The notes below the pieces were generated by a model, which was not told the origin of the DNA, did not search any database, and saw only the letters and a program-made list of their open reading frames with translations. The translations under genes and the position numbers were made by a program. Positions 17,403-25,861 of a DNA stretch of 64,000 bases are shown here, piece by piece (position 1 is the first letter of the stretch; every line of letters begins with the position of its first letter). Source of the stretch: Fretibacter sp964410285 (GTDB lineage Bacteria > Pseudomonadota > Alphaproteobacteria > Caulobacterales > Maricaulaceae); assembly GCA_964410285.1 (NCBI GenBank), contig CAYPFR010000004.1:182419-246418 (forward strand). Direction: 5' to 3'.

Positions 17403-18337
17403 CTTAAGAACGTCAAGGCTGGTGTTGAACTTACGCGAAAGCATGAGCCTATATCGAGCGGCTCACCGTCCAAGACGATCGGGCCATTATAATCATAGTC
17501 TAGCGTTTTTGCCTGCCAGCTATGCAGGCCGTCTTGACTGCGGGTTTTGTGTTTTCGTCCCATCCAGAGGCTTAGGACGTGGCGCGCAAGATGATTGGGG
17601 TTTTCTTGCGCATAGGTTACCCGCAAATCGCCGTCACCGCTTCCCCAAAAGGGGTCCAGCCCCATAAGTAGGCTCGGCAGGGTCGTAACAAGCGTGCCTA
17701 AATGATTTTCCTGCGCGCAGGCCTTATCATTGCGCTTTAGCATAATCGGGGTAGGAGAGAGAACATCACTATTTTGACCCGATATGCCCCTAAGAATGCC
17801 TGCGCAAACTGCAAATGAACCGCCAATTCCTCGGCTATGAATTTTGTCTTTTGTAAATTGCGTAACCATAGGCACGCCTCCCGAGGAGAATAAAAAGCCG
17901 TAATGATCAGGATGGTTCTGCGCGGAGACACGTAGCAGTGGCGTTTGTAAGCTTTCATGCTGGCCGTTTAACAGACGTTTAACTGCTGTCATTTTTCGTG
18001 TTCTCAGGCCGATATTTTTGGCTACCTGATTGGTCATGCCGCCCGGCAACAATGTGAATTTTGGCAGAGCCGTTCCAGATAGGTTTTTATTTACGCCCTC
18101 GGAGGTAATATGGGGTGATCTGTTGAAAAATGCGCTAATAATGCCTTGCGCGGTACCGTCGCCGCCCTCGATAACGACCCATCCTGCTTTGCGCCCCGCT
18201 GCGACAATCTCATCAAAGCGATCAAAAATATCATCCCGGAATACGCCCGCCGCCACATCGCTTGGAAGGGCGGCAAGACTTGAGCCTTTTTTTGCGACGC
18301 TTTCGCTCAGGGGGTTTATGACAAAGATGGGCTTCAT
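17399..18337 (-). CDS. Diacylglycerol-kinase-fold lipid kinase, probable ceramide kinase
   Basis: The chosen start is ATG 18337 (MKPIFVINPLSES, 312 residues), since the frame upstream lies inside lptG. The nucleotide-binding motif VIEGGDGTAQGIISAF is near residues 52-67, and LPGGMTNQVAKNIGL replaces the LPxGTxND motif seen in other members. The family phosphorylates diacylglycerol, sphingosine or ceramide. Caulobacter ceramide kinase belongs to this fold and is encoded in its sphingolipid cluster. Between LptG-like and Tam41-like genes, ceramide is the most likely substrate. The gene begins 11 bases after lptG. Confidence 0.75.
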   Translation of the reverse strand: MKPIFVINPLSESVAKKGSSLAALPSDVAAGVFRDDIFDRFDEIVAAGRKAGWVVIEGGDGTAQGIISAFFNRSPHITSEGVNKNLSGTALPKFTLLPGGMTNQVAKNIGLRTRKMTAVKRLLNGQHESLQTPLLRVSAQNHPDHYGFLFSSGGVPMVTQFTKDKIHSRGIGGSFAVCAGILRGISGQNSDVLSPTPIMLKRNDKACAQENHLGTLVTTLPSLLMGLDPFWGSGDGDLRVTYAQENPNHLARHVLSLWMGRKHKTRSQDGLHSWQAKTLDYDYNGPIVLDGEPLDIGSCFRVSSTPALTFLR

Positions 18338-18348
18338 ACCGAGCCTCT

Positions 18349-19446
18349 CTAGGAGAGGCTTTCTGTTCGTAGCAACATGAATGCACCGGCGAGGGCGAAA
18401 AGCGCCAGCGGGAAAATAATTGCATAGTTTATGGCAACGCCCCCCGACGCCGCAAATGTCGCCATGGCCCCGTCCATAATCAGGAATATAAATCCGAGAG
18501 TTATGCCGATAATGAGGGCTTTGTCGCCTGTGTCTTGTCGCCCTGTGCGCTGCATAATTGGCGCTGCGCACAATAGCAGAATGAAAGCCGCGAGGGGGCG
18601 CGTCAGGCGATGCCAGTGCCAGAAGGCATAGGCAAAACTGGGTTTGCTGCCAGAGCTTCCTTTTTCCATAAAACTACGCATATCCGAGAGTGCAATATCA
18701 CGGGGTTCCGCGGCAAGCCGTGCGATTGATTGCGGTGTCTGCTTGGTTTCCCATATCATATTCTCTGTAGATTTGAGCGCGCTTTGCGGTTTCCCATTTG
18801 CTCCTTCGATCGGGAGTGTCTCAACGCCCGAAAGCTCCCAGTTCCCGCCAGGTAGATATGTGGCGCGTTTCGCCCAGACAATTTGGCTGACCGCCCCTGT
18901 CTCAGCGGAGCGATCGATGAGTTCAAGGTTACCCAATGTTTTCATGTCAAAGCGGTTGCTCGCACGCATCAAACGCCCGCCATCTTCCATCCAAAGCGGT
19001 TTTTCTTCGGTTACGTTTTTGATCTTATATTCTCCAATCCCCCATTCCTGGAGCGCCCGAACGGAAGGCGGCATGAGTGTATTGATCAAAAAGACGGACA
19101 CGACGGTCACGCCCACAACGGCAGGTGTGAGCAAGGCCAATTGCTTCGGGGCGGAAATCCCGAAGCCAAGCAGGGCGACAAGCTCATGATTTCGGATAAG
19201 TTTCACAAAAGTCAAAAGCACGGCGACGTGAATGGTGAAAATAAAAATCCGGTCAAAAATTACTGGCGCGCGATAGCTCATATAGCGGAAGGTATCTACG
19301 AAGGTGCCATCATCGGCCAATATATCTCCGCCGTTCGCAAGCGAGTCGAGGAGACCAATCAGGACAAGAAACCCGAAGGCAACAGTCAGCCAAGTAAAAA
19401 AGAAGGATTTGGAGAGATATGAGAGGAAGCGCCACATATCAGGCAA
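18349..19446 (-). CDS. LptG-like permease (YjgP/YjgQ family)
   Basis: This 365-residue membrane protein has the LptF/LptG plan: three N-terminal transmembrane helices, a periplasmic beta domain (about residues 130-255) and three C-terminal helices. LptF and LptG are the permease of the ABC exporter that lifts lipopolysaccharide out of the inner membrane. The gene overlaps the LptF-like gene by 8 bases. No lptD, surA, pdxA or ksgA follows, unlike the usual lipopolysaccharide locus; a lipid kinase does. This supports a second LptFG set devoted to ceramide lipids, as reported for Caulobacter, but it could also be the only LptG. Confidence 0.8.
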   Translation of the reverse strand: MPDMWRFLSYLSKSFFFTWLTVAFGFLVLIGLLDSLANGGDILADDGTFVDTFRYMSYRAPVIFDRIFIFTIHVAVLLTFVKLIRNHELVALLGFGISAPKQLALLTPAVVGVTVVSVFLINTLMPPSVRALQEWGIGEYKIKNVTEEKPLWMEDGGRLMRASNRFDMKTLGNLELIDRSAETGAVSQIVWAKRATYLPGGNWELSGVETLPIEGANGKPQSALKSTENMIWETKQTPQSIARLAAEPRDIALSDMRSFMEKGSSGSKPSFAYAFWHWHRLTRPLAAFILLLCAAPIMQRTGRQDTGDKALIIGITLGFIFLIMDGAMATFAASGGVAINYAIIFPLALFALAGAFMLLRTESLS

Positions 19447-20650
19447 TCTCGTCTTTTCTGCCCAAGCGCGTAATTTGACGGAATTTTGAGACGGCGTTGT
19501 CTTGCAGGGTCTTCATGTAAAAGCTCACGGCGGTTAGCGGCGGTTGACCCATCTTAAATGCGCTTTTCCGGAAAATGTAAGCTGCAAACAGCGCTACGCC
19601 CCCAATGATCGGCCAAATGCCCGCCCACGGAGGCACCGCCCCGCTTGCGCCCAGACTTTGTCCAAACTCCAAGGCTTTTTGCAAGGACACGAGCATGACA
19701 ATCCCAATAAAAATGCCGGCGGACGACGGATTGCGCCCGTAATTGATCCCAAATGGCACCGCAATAAAGGGAAGAATAAGCAAAAGAACGGAGCGCGCGA
19801 GACGCAGGTGAAGCGCCGCGTTATTGGTATTATTATCAATTGTATCAAAGATCGCTCCATTTCGGTTTTTAAAAAGCTCAACCGACGTCATTTCGCGTTC
19901 ATCGTCTCCGCGGCTTCGAAACAGGTTTTCATTTACAGTTCCTGCAACGGCGCTGCTCTCGAAACTGAGGTCGCCCGAAAGGCGGCGCTCGCTTAGGATT
20001 TGGTATGTCTGCCCGCTTGAGAGTTGCAGCACGGGCTCATTGGTTTGGTCGCGAACAATAAGCCGGCCTTCTTTGGCCGTCGTAATGCGTACGCCTTCTT
20101 TGGCGTCGCCCTTCATCAGGCGCTCATATATGAAGATAGGCCCCATGCCCGCGCCTTCATTATCTGTGCCCGCAAAAAATGTGCGGTTCCCAACAGATGT
20201 AAATGTACCTTGGCGCAGGGCGGCGGTAAAAGACTGTTGTTTCACCGAATGCACGACTTGGCGGTAATTATATCGGCCAACAGGCTGCATGTAACCTTCT
20301 ATGAAAAGAGTAATAATCGAGAGGAAAATCGCTATAATTACAAAAGGCATTGTCATGCGGGGAAGGGACACGCCCGCGCCCATCGCCGCCGTTAATTCCG
20401 AGGTCCGCGAAAAGCTATCCACTGTCATAGTAATGCCCAAAAGCAAGGCCATAGGCACGGCCATACCCAGATAATAGGGTAGCAAATTGATCACCATGGA
20501 ACTGGCGTCACCTGCTGGGTTACTGGAATTGGAGACAATTTCAAAAATGCGCAACAGGCGCTCGAGCAAGAGTACGACGATAGCAAAAATGATCAGCCCG
20601 CCAATCTTTATGAGAGATTCTTTAAAAAGATATCGGTTTAAACGACCCAT
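19439..20650 (-). CDS. LptF-like permease (YjgP/YjgQ family)
   Basis: The 403-residue protein has the YjgP/YjgQ layout: transmembrane helices at about 12-33, 55-80 and 98-120, a periplasmic jelly-roll domain to about residue 265, then three more helices. MGRLNRYLFKE at the start is typical. It is first in the minus-strand unit lptF-lptG-kinase-Tam41-like and divergent from the DUF2141 gene, with about 127 bases between them. Role assignment to lipopolysaccharide or sphingolipid export depends on whether another lptFG pair exists in the genome. Confidence 0.8.
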   Translation of the reverse strand: MGRLNRYLFKESLIKIGGLIIFAIVVLLLERLLRIFEIVSNSSNPAGDASSMVINLLPYYLGMAVPMALLLGITMTVDSFSRTSELTAAMGAGVSLPRMTMPFVIIAIFLSIITLFIEGYMQPVGRYNYRQVVHSVKQQSFTAALRQGTFTSVGNRTFFAGTDNEGAGMGPIFIYERLMKGDAKEGVRITTAKEGRLIVRDQTNEPVLQLSSGQTYQILSERRLSGDLSFESSAVAGTVNENLFRSRGDDEREMTSVELFKNRNGAIFDTIDNNTNNAALHLRLARSVLLLILPFIAVPFGINYGRNPSSAGIFIGIVMLVSLQKALEFGQSLGASGAVPPWAGIWPIIGGVALFAAYIFRKSAFKMGQPPLTAVSFYMKTLQDNAVSKFRQITRLGRKDEIA

Positions 20651-20777
20651 GGGTCCTCTCGGTCTAACGTTTTTGTGTGATTCTAGGCTGTAGAATCGTC
20701 TTTACAAAGCAATTCACCGTGACCATATCCGAAAGGCGCGGTAATCATAACTCAAACTGCCATAACGAGGTCTTCAC

Positions 20778-21341
20778 GTGAACGCAATTCTACGGTTCAT
20801 TATTTTATCAGTTTTTACACTCGTGTTAAGCGCCGCGTTTGCGCCAGTCGGTGCACTTGCGCAGGACAGCGAAGTGCAGGCCTTGGAACTATATCCGGAA
20901 GATGCATCAGATGTGTGCATGGCTAATTCCTTGCAAATTCGGGTTCGGGTTTTGGGCGTTAAAAAACAAGGCATTATGAAGCTGGAACTCTACAACGCAG
21001 AAGATGGGTTTCTTTCAAAAAGCGGCCGGCTACGCTCCATTCGTGACGCCGCGCAAGACGGACCTCAAATGATGTGCGTGAACGTACCCGAACCCGGGAT
21101 TTACGGAATGGCAGGTTATCATGACAGAGACGGCAATCGTAAACTGAAAAAGAAATGGGATTTTACCCCGCGCGAGCCCTATGGCTTATCTAATAATCCG
21201 GAGATCAAATCCCGCCGTATTCCGCGCTGGGAAGAGGTCGCCTTTGAAGTCGGGCCAACTGGCGCTGATATAGATTTTATATTAGTTGACCTGAAGGCCA
21301 GAAAAAAAGAAAAAGAAGCCCATAAAAAGGAAAAAGGCTAG
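20778..21341 (+). CDS. DUF2141 secreted protein
   Basis: The start is GTG at 20778, with GAGG 7 bases upstream. The 187-residue product has a signal peptide (about 1-28, ending ALAQ) and a beta-rich domain ending in GYHDRDGNRKLKK and REPYGLSNNPE, the DUF2141 signature. A lysine/glutamate-rich tail closes the protein. The family has no defined function, and the protein should be periplasmic or outer-membrane associated. It heads the plus-strand ceramide synthase operon, so a periplasmic lipid-handling role is conceivable but unproven. Confidence 0.85.
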   Translation: MNAILRFIILSVFTLVLSAAFAPVGALAQDSEVQALELYPEDASDVCMANSLQIRVRVLGVKKQGIMKLELYNAEDGFLSKSGRLRSIRDAAQDGPQMMCVNVPEPGIYGMAGYHDRDGNRKLKKKWDFTPREPYGLSNNPEIKSRRIPRWEEVAFEVGPTGADIDFILVDLKARKKEKEAHKKEKG

Positions 21342-21395
21342 CGAGTCGTTTCCTGATTTTATCCTTGGGCTGGGGCCCAATATGATTGGGACTTC

Positions 21396-22544
21396 ATGCA
21401 GGCCAGACCTCTTGACATAATTACAGCTTCTAGTGATGCGTTTGAGCAGCTATTTTTGCAATATCCCTATGACCTTTACCGCGGCGAGCCGCAGTGGCGG
21501 GCGCCCTTGCGGTTTGAAAGAAAAGCGCAGTTCTCGCCAAAACAAAATCCTGCTGCGCGGCATCTAAAACGGCAATTATTTCTCGCAAAGCGGGGCGACG
21601 CTGTCGCGGGGCGGATTGCGGCCTTTATCAACCCCGACCATCAGCGCCATCATCAGGATAAAGCTGGGCATTTCGGCTATTTCGACTGCGAAGCTAATGC
21701 AGAGACGGGGGCCGCTCTATTGGCGGCAGCACAAGACTGGCTGGCCGCGCAGGGCTGTGACCGCGCGATAGGTCCTATGCAATGGTCGGTCAATGAGGAA
21801 TGCGGGCTTTTGATTGAAGGCTTTGATACGCCGCCTGTCGTGATGATGCCTTATGGCCGCGAAGATTACCAAGCCATGCTAGAGGGCGCGGGATTTAAAA
21901 AAGCCATAGATATGTTTGCCTATCAAGCGGAACTGGCCGCCGGTTATCCTCGCCCGCGTCAAACGCAAATGATGGTGACAATGGCAGATAAAGATCCTGA
22001 CATTACGATACGGCCGATGCGCGGGGGGAAATTCTTGGATGAAGTTCAGATCGTTATGGATATTTTCAACGATGCGTGGTCAGAAAATTGGGGCTTTGTA
22101 CCGTTCTCCCAAGCGCAAATTTTACATATCGCCAAGGAAATGCGGCCTATCATTTTCAAAGAAGGGCTATGGGTTGGCGAAATCAAAGGCGAACCCGTGG
22201 CCTATATCTGGATGATTCCCGATGTGAATACGGCCATAGCAGGACTTGATGGGCATTTATTTCCATTCGGCTGGGCGAAGCTGGTTAATCGCCTTAAAAT
22301 CAAAGGCGTTGCGCAGGCCCGCATTCCTTTGATGGGGCTACGAAAGGAATGGCATAATACGCGCAAAGGCCTCGCGATTGTCGCCAAGCTTTGCGAAACC
22401 GTCTTTGAAGCTGGGCGGGAAAAAGGGTTCACTCATTGCGAGCTCTCTTGGATTTTAGAAGATAATGCCGGCATGATCCGTATTTGTGAACAAGCCAGCG
22501 CCATTCCGTATAAAACCTACAGAATTTATGAGAAGGCAATTTAG
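21396..22544 (+). CDS. bcerS: GNAT-like N-acyltransferase, probable bacterial ceramide synthase
   Basis: The 382-residue protein has the look of the large GNAT-fold acyltransferases of which Caulobacter bCerS is the studied case: an N-terminal PYDLYRGEPQWRAPLR, a central GPMQWSVNEECGLLIEGFD, and a C-terminal acyl-CoA-binding half. The enzyme N-acylates the sphingoid base, using acyl-CoA, to form a ceramide or ketoceramide, and is evolutionarily unrelated to the eukaryotic synthase. Placement 54 bases after the DUF2141 gene and directly before head-group genes supports this. The motif match is recalled, not computed. Confidence 0.72.
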   Translation: MQARPLDIITASSDAFEQLFLQYPYDLYRGEPQWRAPLRFERKAQFSPKQNPAARHLKRQLFLAKRGDAVAGRIAAFINPDHQRHHQDKAGHFGYFDCEANAETGAALLAAAQDWLAAQGCDRAIGPMQWSVNEECGLLIEGFDTPPVVMMPYGREDYQAMLEGAGFKKAIDMFAYQAELAAGYPRPRQTQMMVTMADKDPDITIRPMRGGKFLDEVQIVMDIFNDAWSENWGFVPFSQAQILHIAKEMRPIIFKEGLWVGEIKGEPVAYIWMIPDVNTAIAGLDGHLFPFGWAKLVNRLKIKGVAQARIPLMGLRKEWHNTRKGLAIVAKLCETVFEAGREKGFTHCELSWILEDNAGMIRICEQASAIPYKTYRIYEKAI

Positions 22545-23360
22545 GTGGCTGTTTCTGGCCCCAATGATCCGCCTGTTCGCGCGCTCATTCTGGCGGGCCA
22601 AAGGGAGGGTGCCGTCGACCCGATATGCGCGCAGGCTGGAACTGCGCGAAAGGCGCTGATCCCGCTTCGGGGACGGGCTATGATTGATTACGTGATAGAC
22701 GCGCTTACAGCGAGTCAAGTTATGCCGCCCTTTGCGATAAGTGGTCTTGATGCCGGCCATGACGTCCGGCTTTGCGCCGCCCCTTCCGGAGGAGGGCCAG
22801 CCGATAGTACCCTTATGTCTCTTCAGGAACTCGGTCACTATCCGGCCCTGATGACAACATGCGATCATCCGCTTTTGACGGCAGAGATGATCGATTATTT
22901 CATCGTAGGGGCCAAGGCCTCGGGCGCAGACATTTGCGTAGGATTGGCTGATAAAACCACGATCGCGCCCGCTTATCCAAATGTGAAGCGAACCTATCTG
23001 AAATTTTCTGATCGTGCTGTCTCTGGCTGCAATTTATTTTACATTGCGAATGAAAATGGTCTCGCGGCGATAGAGTTTTGGAAAACGGCTCAGCAACATA
23101 GAAAACAGCCTTGGAAGCTCGCGCGTGCCTTCAGCCCGCGCCTATTGATATCCTATCTTTTGGGGCGGCTGACATTAGCCCGTGCCTTTGCATATGCATC
23201 AAAGGCCTTATCTATATCGGCCGCGCCAGTTATGTTGCCATTTGCTGAAGCGGCGATTGATGTTGATAAGCCGTCGGACAAATTGCTGGTCGAGCAAATA
23301 TTAGAGCGCGGCTACCCTAAGGGAAACAGGCGACCCAAACCGATTAAAGATGTGCCATGA
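22545..23360 (+). CDS. MobA-like nucleotidyltransferase, candidate head-group activating enzyme
   Basis: The start is GTG, placed immediately after the bcerS stop. The 271-residue protein opens with VRALILAGQREGAVDP and then ARKALIPLRGRAMIDYVIDAL, which is the nucleotide-binding loop of NTP-transferases with its KxLIP lysine motif. A metal-binding aspartate is likely in LMTTCDHPLL (about 101-110). Related proteins make NDP-sugars, CDP-inositol or similar activated alcohols, or molybdopterin dinucleotides; the setting argues for lipid head-group activation. It overlaps the next gene by 4 bases. The true substrate is unknown. Confidence 0.75.
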   Translation: MAVSGPNDPPVRALILAGQREGAVDPICAQAGTARKALIPLRGRAMIDYVIDALTASQVMPPFAISGLDAGHDVRLCAAPSGGGPADSTLMSLQELGHYPALMTTCDHPLLTAEMIDYFIVGAKASGADICVGLADKTTIAPAYPNVKRTYLKFSDRAVSGCNLFYIANENGLAAIEFWKTAQQHRKQPWKLARAFSPRLLISYLLGRLTLARAFAYASKALSISAAPVMLPFAEAAIDVDKPSDKLLVEQILERGYPKGNRRPKPIKDVP

Positions 23361-25861
23361 GTGCGGATTTAAGTACACGATCAAAATATACGGTTGGGGG
23401 GCGAATTGCCACCAACACAGGGTTAATGGTCGGGGCCAAGTTTTTATCTGTTCTCATGGGTCTTGGGACATTGTGGATTGCCACCCGTGCGCTCAGTACT
23501 GAAAATTTCGGGATCGTGATTTTCCTTCACGCCTATATGTTATTCTTTGCCGAAGTCGCAACCTTCCAAAATTGGCAAGCCATTATTCGTTTTGGCGCGG
23601 ATGATCAAAAAGCGGGTGACAGTGAAGGCCTCGCTAAACTCATCAAATTCGGGATCAAGCTTGATGCCCTTTCTGTGATTTTAGCCTATCTCGGCTCTTT
23701 GGCTCTTTTTGGTTTTGTGATGGTCGTCATCGAAATATTCCCGCAGCTAGGGCCGGAAAGTTCCATGCCCGTTTCTGAAATTCAAAAATATGCAGCGCTA
23801 TATTGTCTTGTTGTTTTGGCGCGCCAGATCAGTACCCCCGTGGGCGTGCTACGATTGTTTGACAAGTTTAGGATTTTGGCACTCGAGGCAATGATCATGC
23901 CTGCTCTGCGTTTTGCTGGATCGATATATGCCTTTTTCGCGGGCTGGGGTATAGAGGGCTTTCTCTGCGTTTGGTTTTTTGCGTCATTTATCAGCTATAT
24001 TGTGCTGATGATGACGGGCGCTTGGGAACTGTACGGCCGTAATATGTTGGGGCGTGTGTTGCGCGCGAATTCAAATATCTTGCGGCAGAGGCGTGGACTT
24101 TGGCCCTTCGTTATAAAGTCAAATATCGACTCGACCTTAAGTGCGGGTACTTTGCATTTGCCTATGCTTTTGGTGATGGCATTTTTTGGGCCGGTTTTCG
24201 CCGGAATTTATCGGATTGCAGAGGAGGTTGCCAAACTTCTCTCCGAGGGATTTAAATTACTCGATCAAGTCATTTATCCCGAACTTGCCAAAATGGTAGT
24301 GAATGGCGAAGCCGAAAAAATTTGGCGCCTTGTTATTCGTTCTGCGTTTTATTTGCTGGGATTTGGTCTCGCAATGTCGGCCTTTGTTTGGGTGGCAGGG
24401 CCCTATATCCTGGGGACAATGTTCTCTACGGATTACTCTGCCTCCGCCCCGATTGCGTCCATACTTGTGCCTGCTGCGGCGTTGACAGGGCTGATGGCGC
24501 CGCTGCTACCTATCTTTTACGCCGCCGATAGACCCGGTCGGGCGATTATTGCACGGGGGGTTGGGTTGCTCGCCTACATCGTTTCATTTGTCGTCCTAAG
24601 CCTATGGATAGGGGAAATGGGGCCAGCATGGGCGGCGATGGTGGGTAACCTTACGGGCGTGGCTCTCGTATTCTTTATGGCCAAGCAGACCCTTAGAAAA
24701 AAAGTTCGTAGTTCCCGAGAGGCGGCGGGTTTGGAGATTGATCGCAGGCGGGTAAGCCTTATTGGAGACAGCCAAAAGCGGATATGGGGCATGCATATCG
24801 CGAAGTGGCAGGGCCGCGCCATGAAAAAAGCAGGTGGTTTCGTCACCAAAGACAAGCAGCGAGATGCGAACGTCTATTTAGGCGTGAATTACGTCTTGTC
24901 GGCGGGGCTTGCGGCCAAATTCGTCGCGGCCAGACAAACTGCGCTTATGATTGGGGGAAAGATCGCCGGCGTTACTGACGTAACGCGCGCCCAAGCAGAG
25001 TTGCTTATTGGTAGCGGCCCAGAGAAGGCAAGCGGCCTGGTTATTGCAACGCCAGACGATCTTGCTGAAGCCTATAATAAGGCCCTTCGTAAAACCGACC
25101 CGCCTTATGGGATTGATATTGAAATCAGTGCGGCTGAGCCCATTATGCGGCGCCAGTTCGAAAGTTCCTATAAAGGCATAACCGACTTCGTGACGAAATA
25201 TTTTTGGCCGTTGCCTGCTTATCATGTGACGCGTCTTTGCGCCCGTCTTCGGTTAACGCCCAATATGGTGACAAGCATCGGGCTCTGCCTTTGTATTGCC
25301 GCGTTCTACTACTTTTGGAAAGGCCAGTGGGCGCTTGGATTCCTGACGGCCTGGCTGATGACCTTCTTGGATACGGTTGATGGGAAGCTCGCGCGCACGA
25401 CCATGACGTATTCAAGCTGGGGAAATATTTACGATCACGGGATTGATCTTATACATCCTCCCTTTTGGTACGCGGCGTGGTTTATCGGGCTAGGCGGAGT
25501 ATTTCCTTTAAATAATCCAGGGGCGCTCCTTGTTACGCCTCTGGGAATGGCCCTTACTGCGATTTTGGTTGGCTATGTTGTCGATAGAATTATTGAGGGT
25601 ATATTTATAGCCCAACATGGCTTTCATATTCATGTTTGGCGGCCCTTCAATTCCTTCATGCGGATTTATACCGCGCGCCGAAATCCAAATACTTTTATTT
25701 TTATGATTGGCATTTTAATCAGTCTGTTCCATCCACCTGCGGCGATTTGGGGGTTTTACGCGGTCGCATTGTGGACGTGGATATGTATCCTCATAAATAC
25801 CGGAGTTGTCTTGATGGCTACGCTTAGCCGCCGCCCTGTTGTCTCTTGGATGGAAAGTTAA
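23357..25861 (+). CDS. Fusion of a polysaccharide-type flippase and a CDP-alcohol phosphotransferase
   Basis: The 834-residue protein has three parts. Residues 1 to about 445 form a multi-helix flippase of the Wzx/oligosaccharidyl-lipid type (TRALSTENFGIVIFLHAYML near 44-63). Residues about 460-590 look like a degenerate nucleotidyltransferase-like linker starting RVSLIGDSQKRIWGM. The C-terminal part is a CDP-alcohol phosphotransferase with the complete D-x2-DG-x2-AR-x8-G-x3-D-x3-D motif at residues 672-697. Such domains join a CDP-activated partner to an alcohol or alcohol phosphate. Overlaps tie the gene to the NTase before it (ATGA) and the HAD phosphatase after it (TAATG). No internal stop or frame change is seen. 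Confidence 0.85.
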   Translation: MSADLSTRSKYTVGGRIATNTGLMVGAKFLSVLMGLGTLWIATRALSTENFGIVIFLHAYMLFFAEVATFQNWQAIIRFGADDQKAGDSEGLAKLIKFGIKLDALSVILAYLGSLALFGFVMVVIEIFPQLGPESSMPVSEIQKYAALYCLVVLARQISTPVGVLRLFDKFRILALEAMIMPALRFAGSIYAFFAGWGIEGFLCVWFFASFISYIVLMMTGAWELYGRNMLGRVLRANSNILRQRRGLWPFVIKSNIDSTLSAGTLHLPMLLVMAFFGPVFAGIYRIAEEVAKLLSEGFKLLDQVIYPELAKMVVNGEAEKIWRLVIRSAFYLLGFGLAMSAFVWVAGPYILGTMFSTDYSASAPIASILVPAAALTGLMAPLLPIFYAADRPGRAIIARGVGLLAYIVSFVVLSLWIGEMGPAWAAMVGNLTGVALVFFMAKQTLRKKVRSSREAAGLEIDRRRVSLIGDSQKRIWGMHIAKWQGRAMKKAGGFVTKDKQRDANVYLGVNYVLSAGLAAKFVAARQTALMIGGKIAGVTDVTRAQAELLIGSGPEKASGLVIATPDDLAEAYNKALRKTDPPYGIDIEISAAEPIMRRQFESSYKGITDFVTKYFWPLPAYHVTRLCARLRLTPNMVTSIGLCLCIAAFYYFWKGQWALGFLTAWLMTFLDTVDGKLARTTMTYSSWGNIYDHGIDLIHPPFWYAAWFIGLGGVFPLNNPGALLVTPLGMALTAILVGYVVDRIIEGIFIAQHGFHIHVWRPFNSFMRIYTARRNPNTFIFMIGILISLFHPPAAIWGFYAVALWTWICILINTGVVLMATLSRRPVVSWMES

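Noticed and set aside
18644..19422. Two long open frames antisense to the LptG-like gene
   Set aside because: They mirror the codon pattern of the permease gene and carry no signal, domain or spacing evidence.
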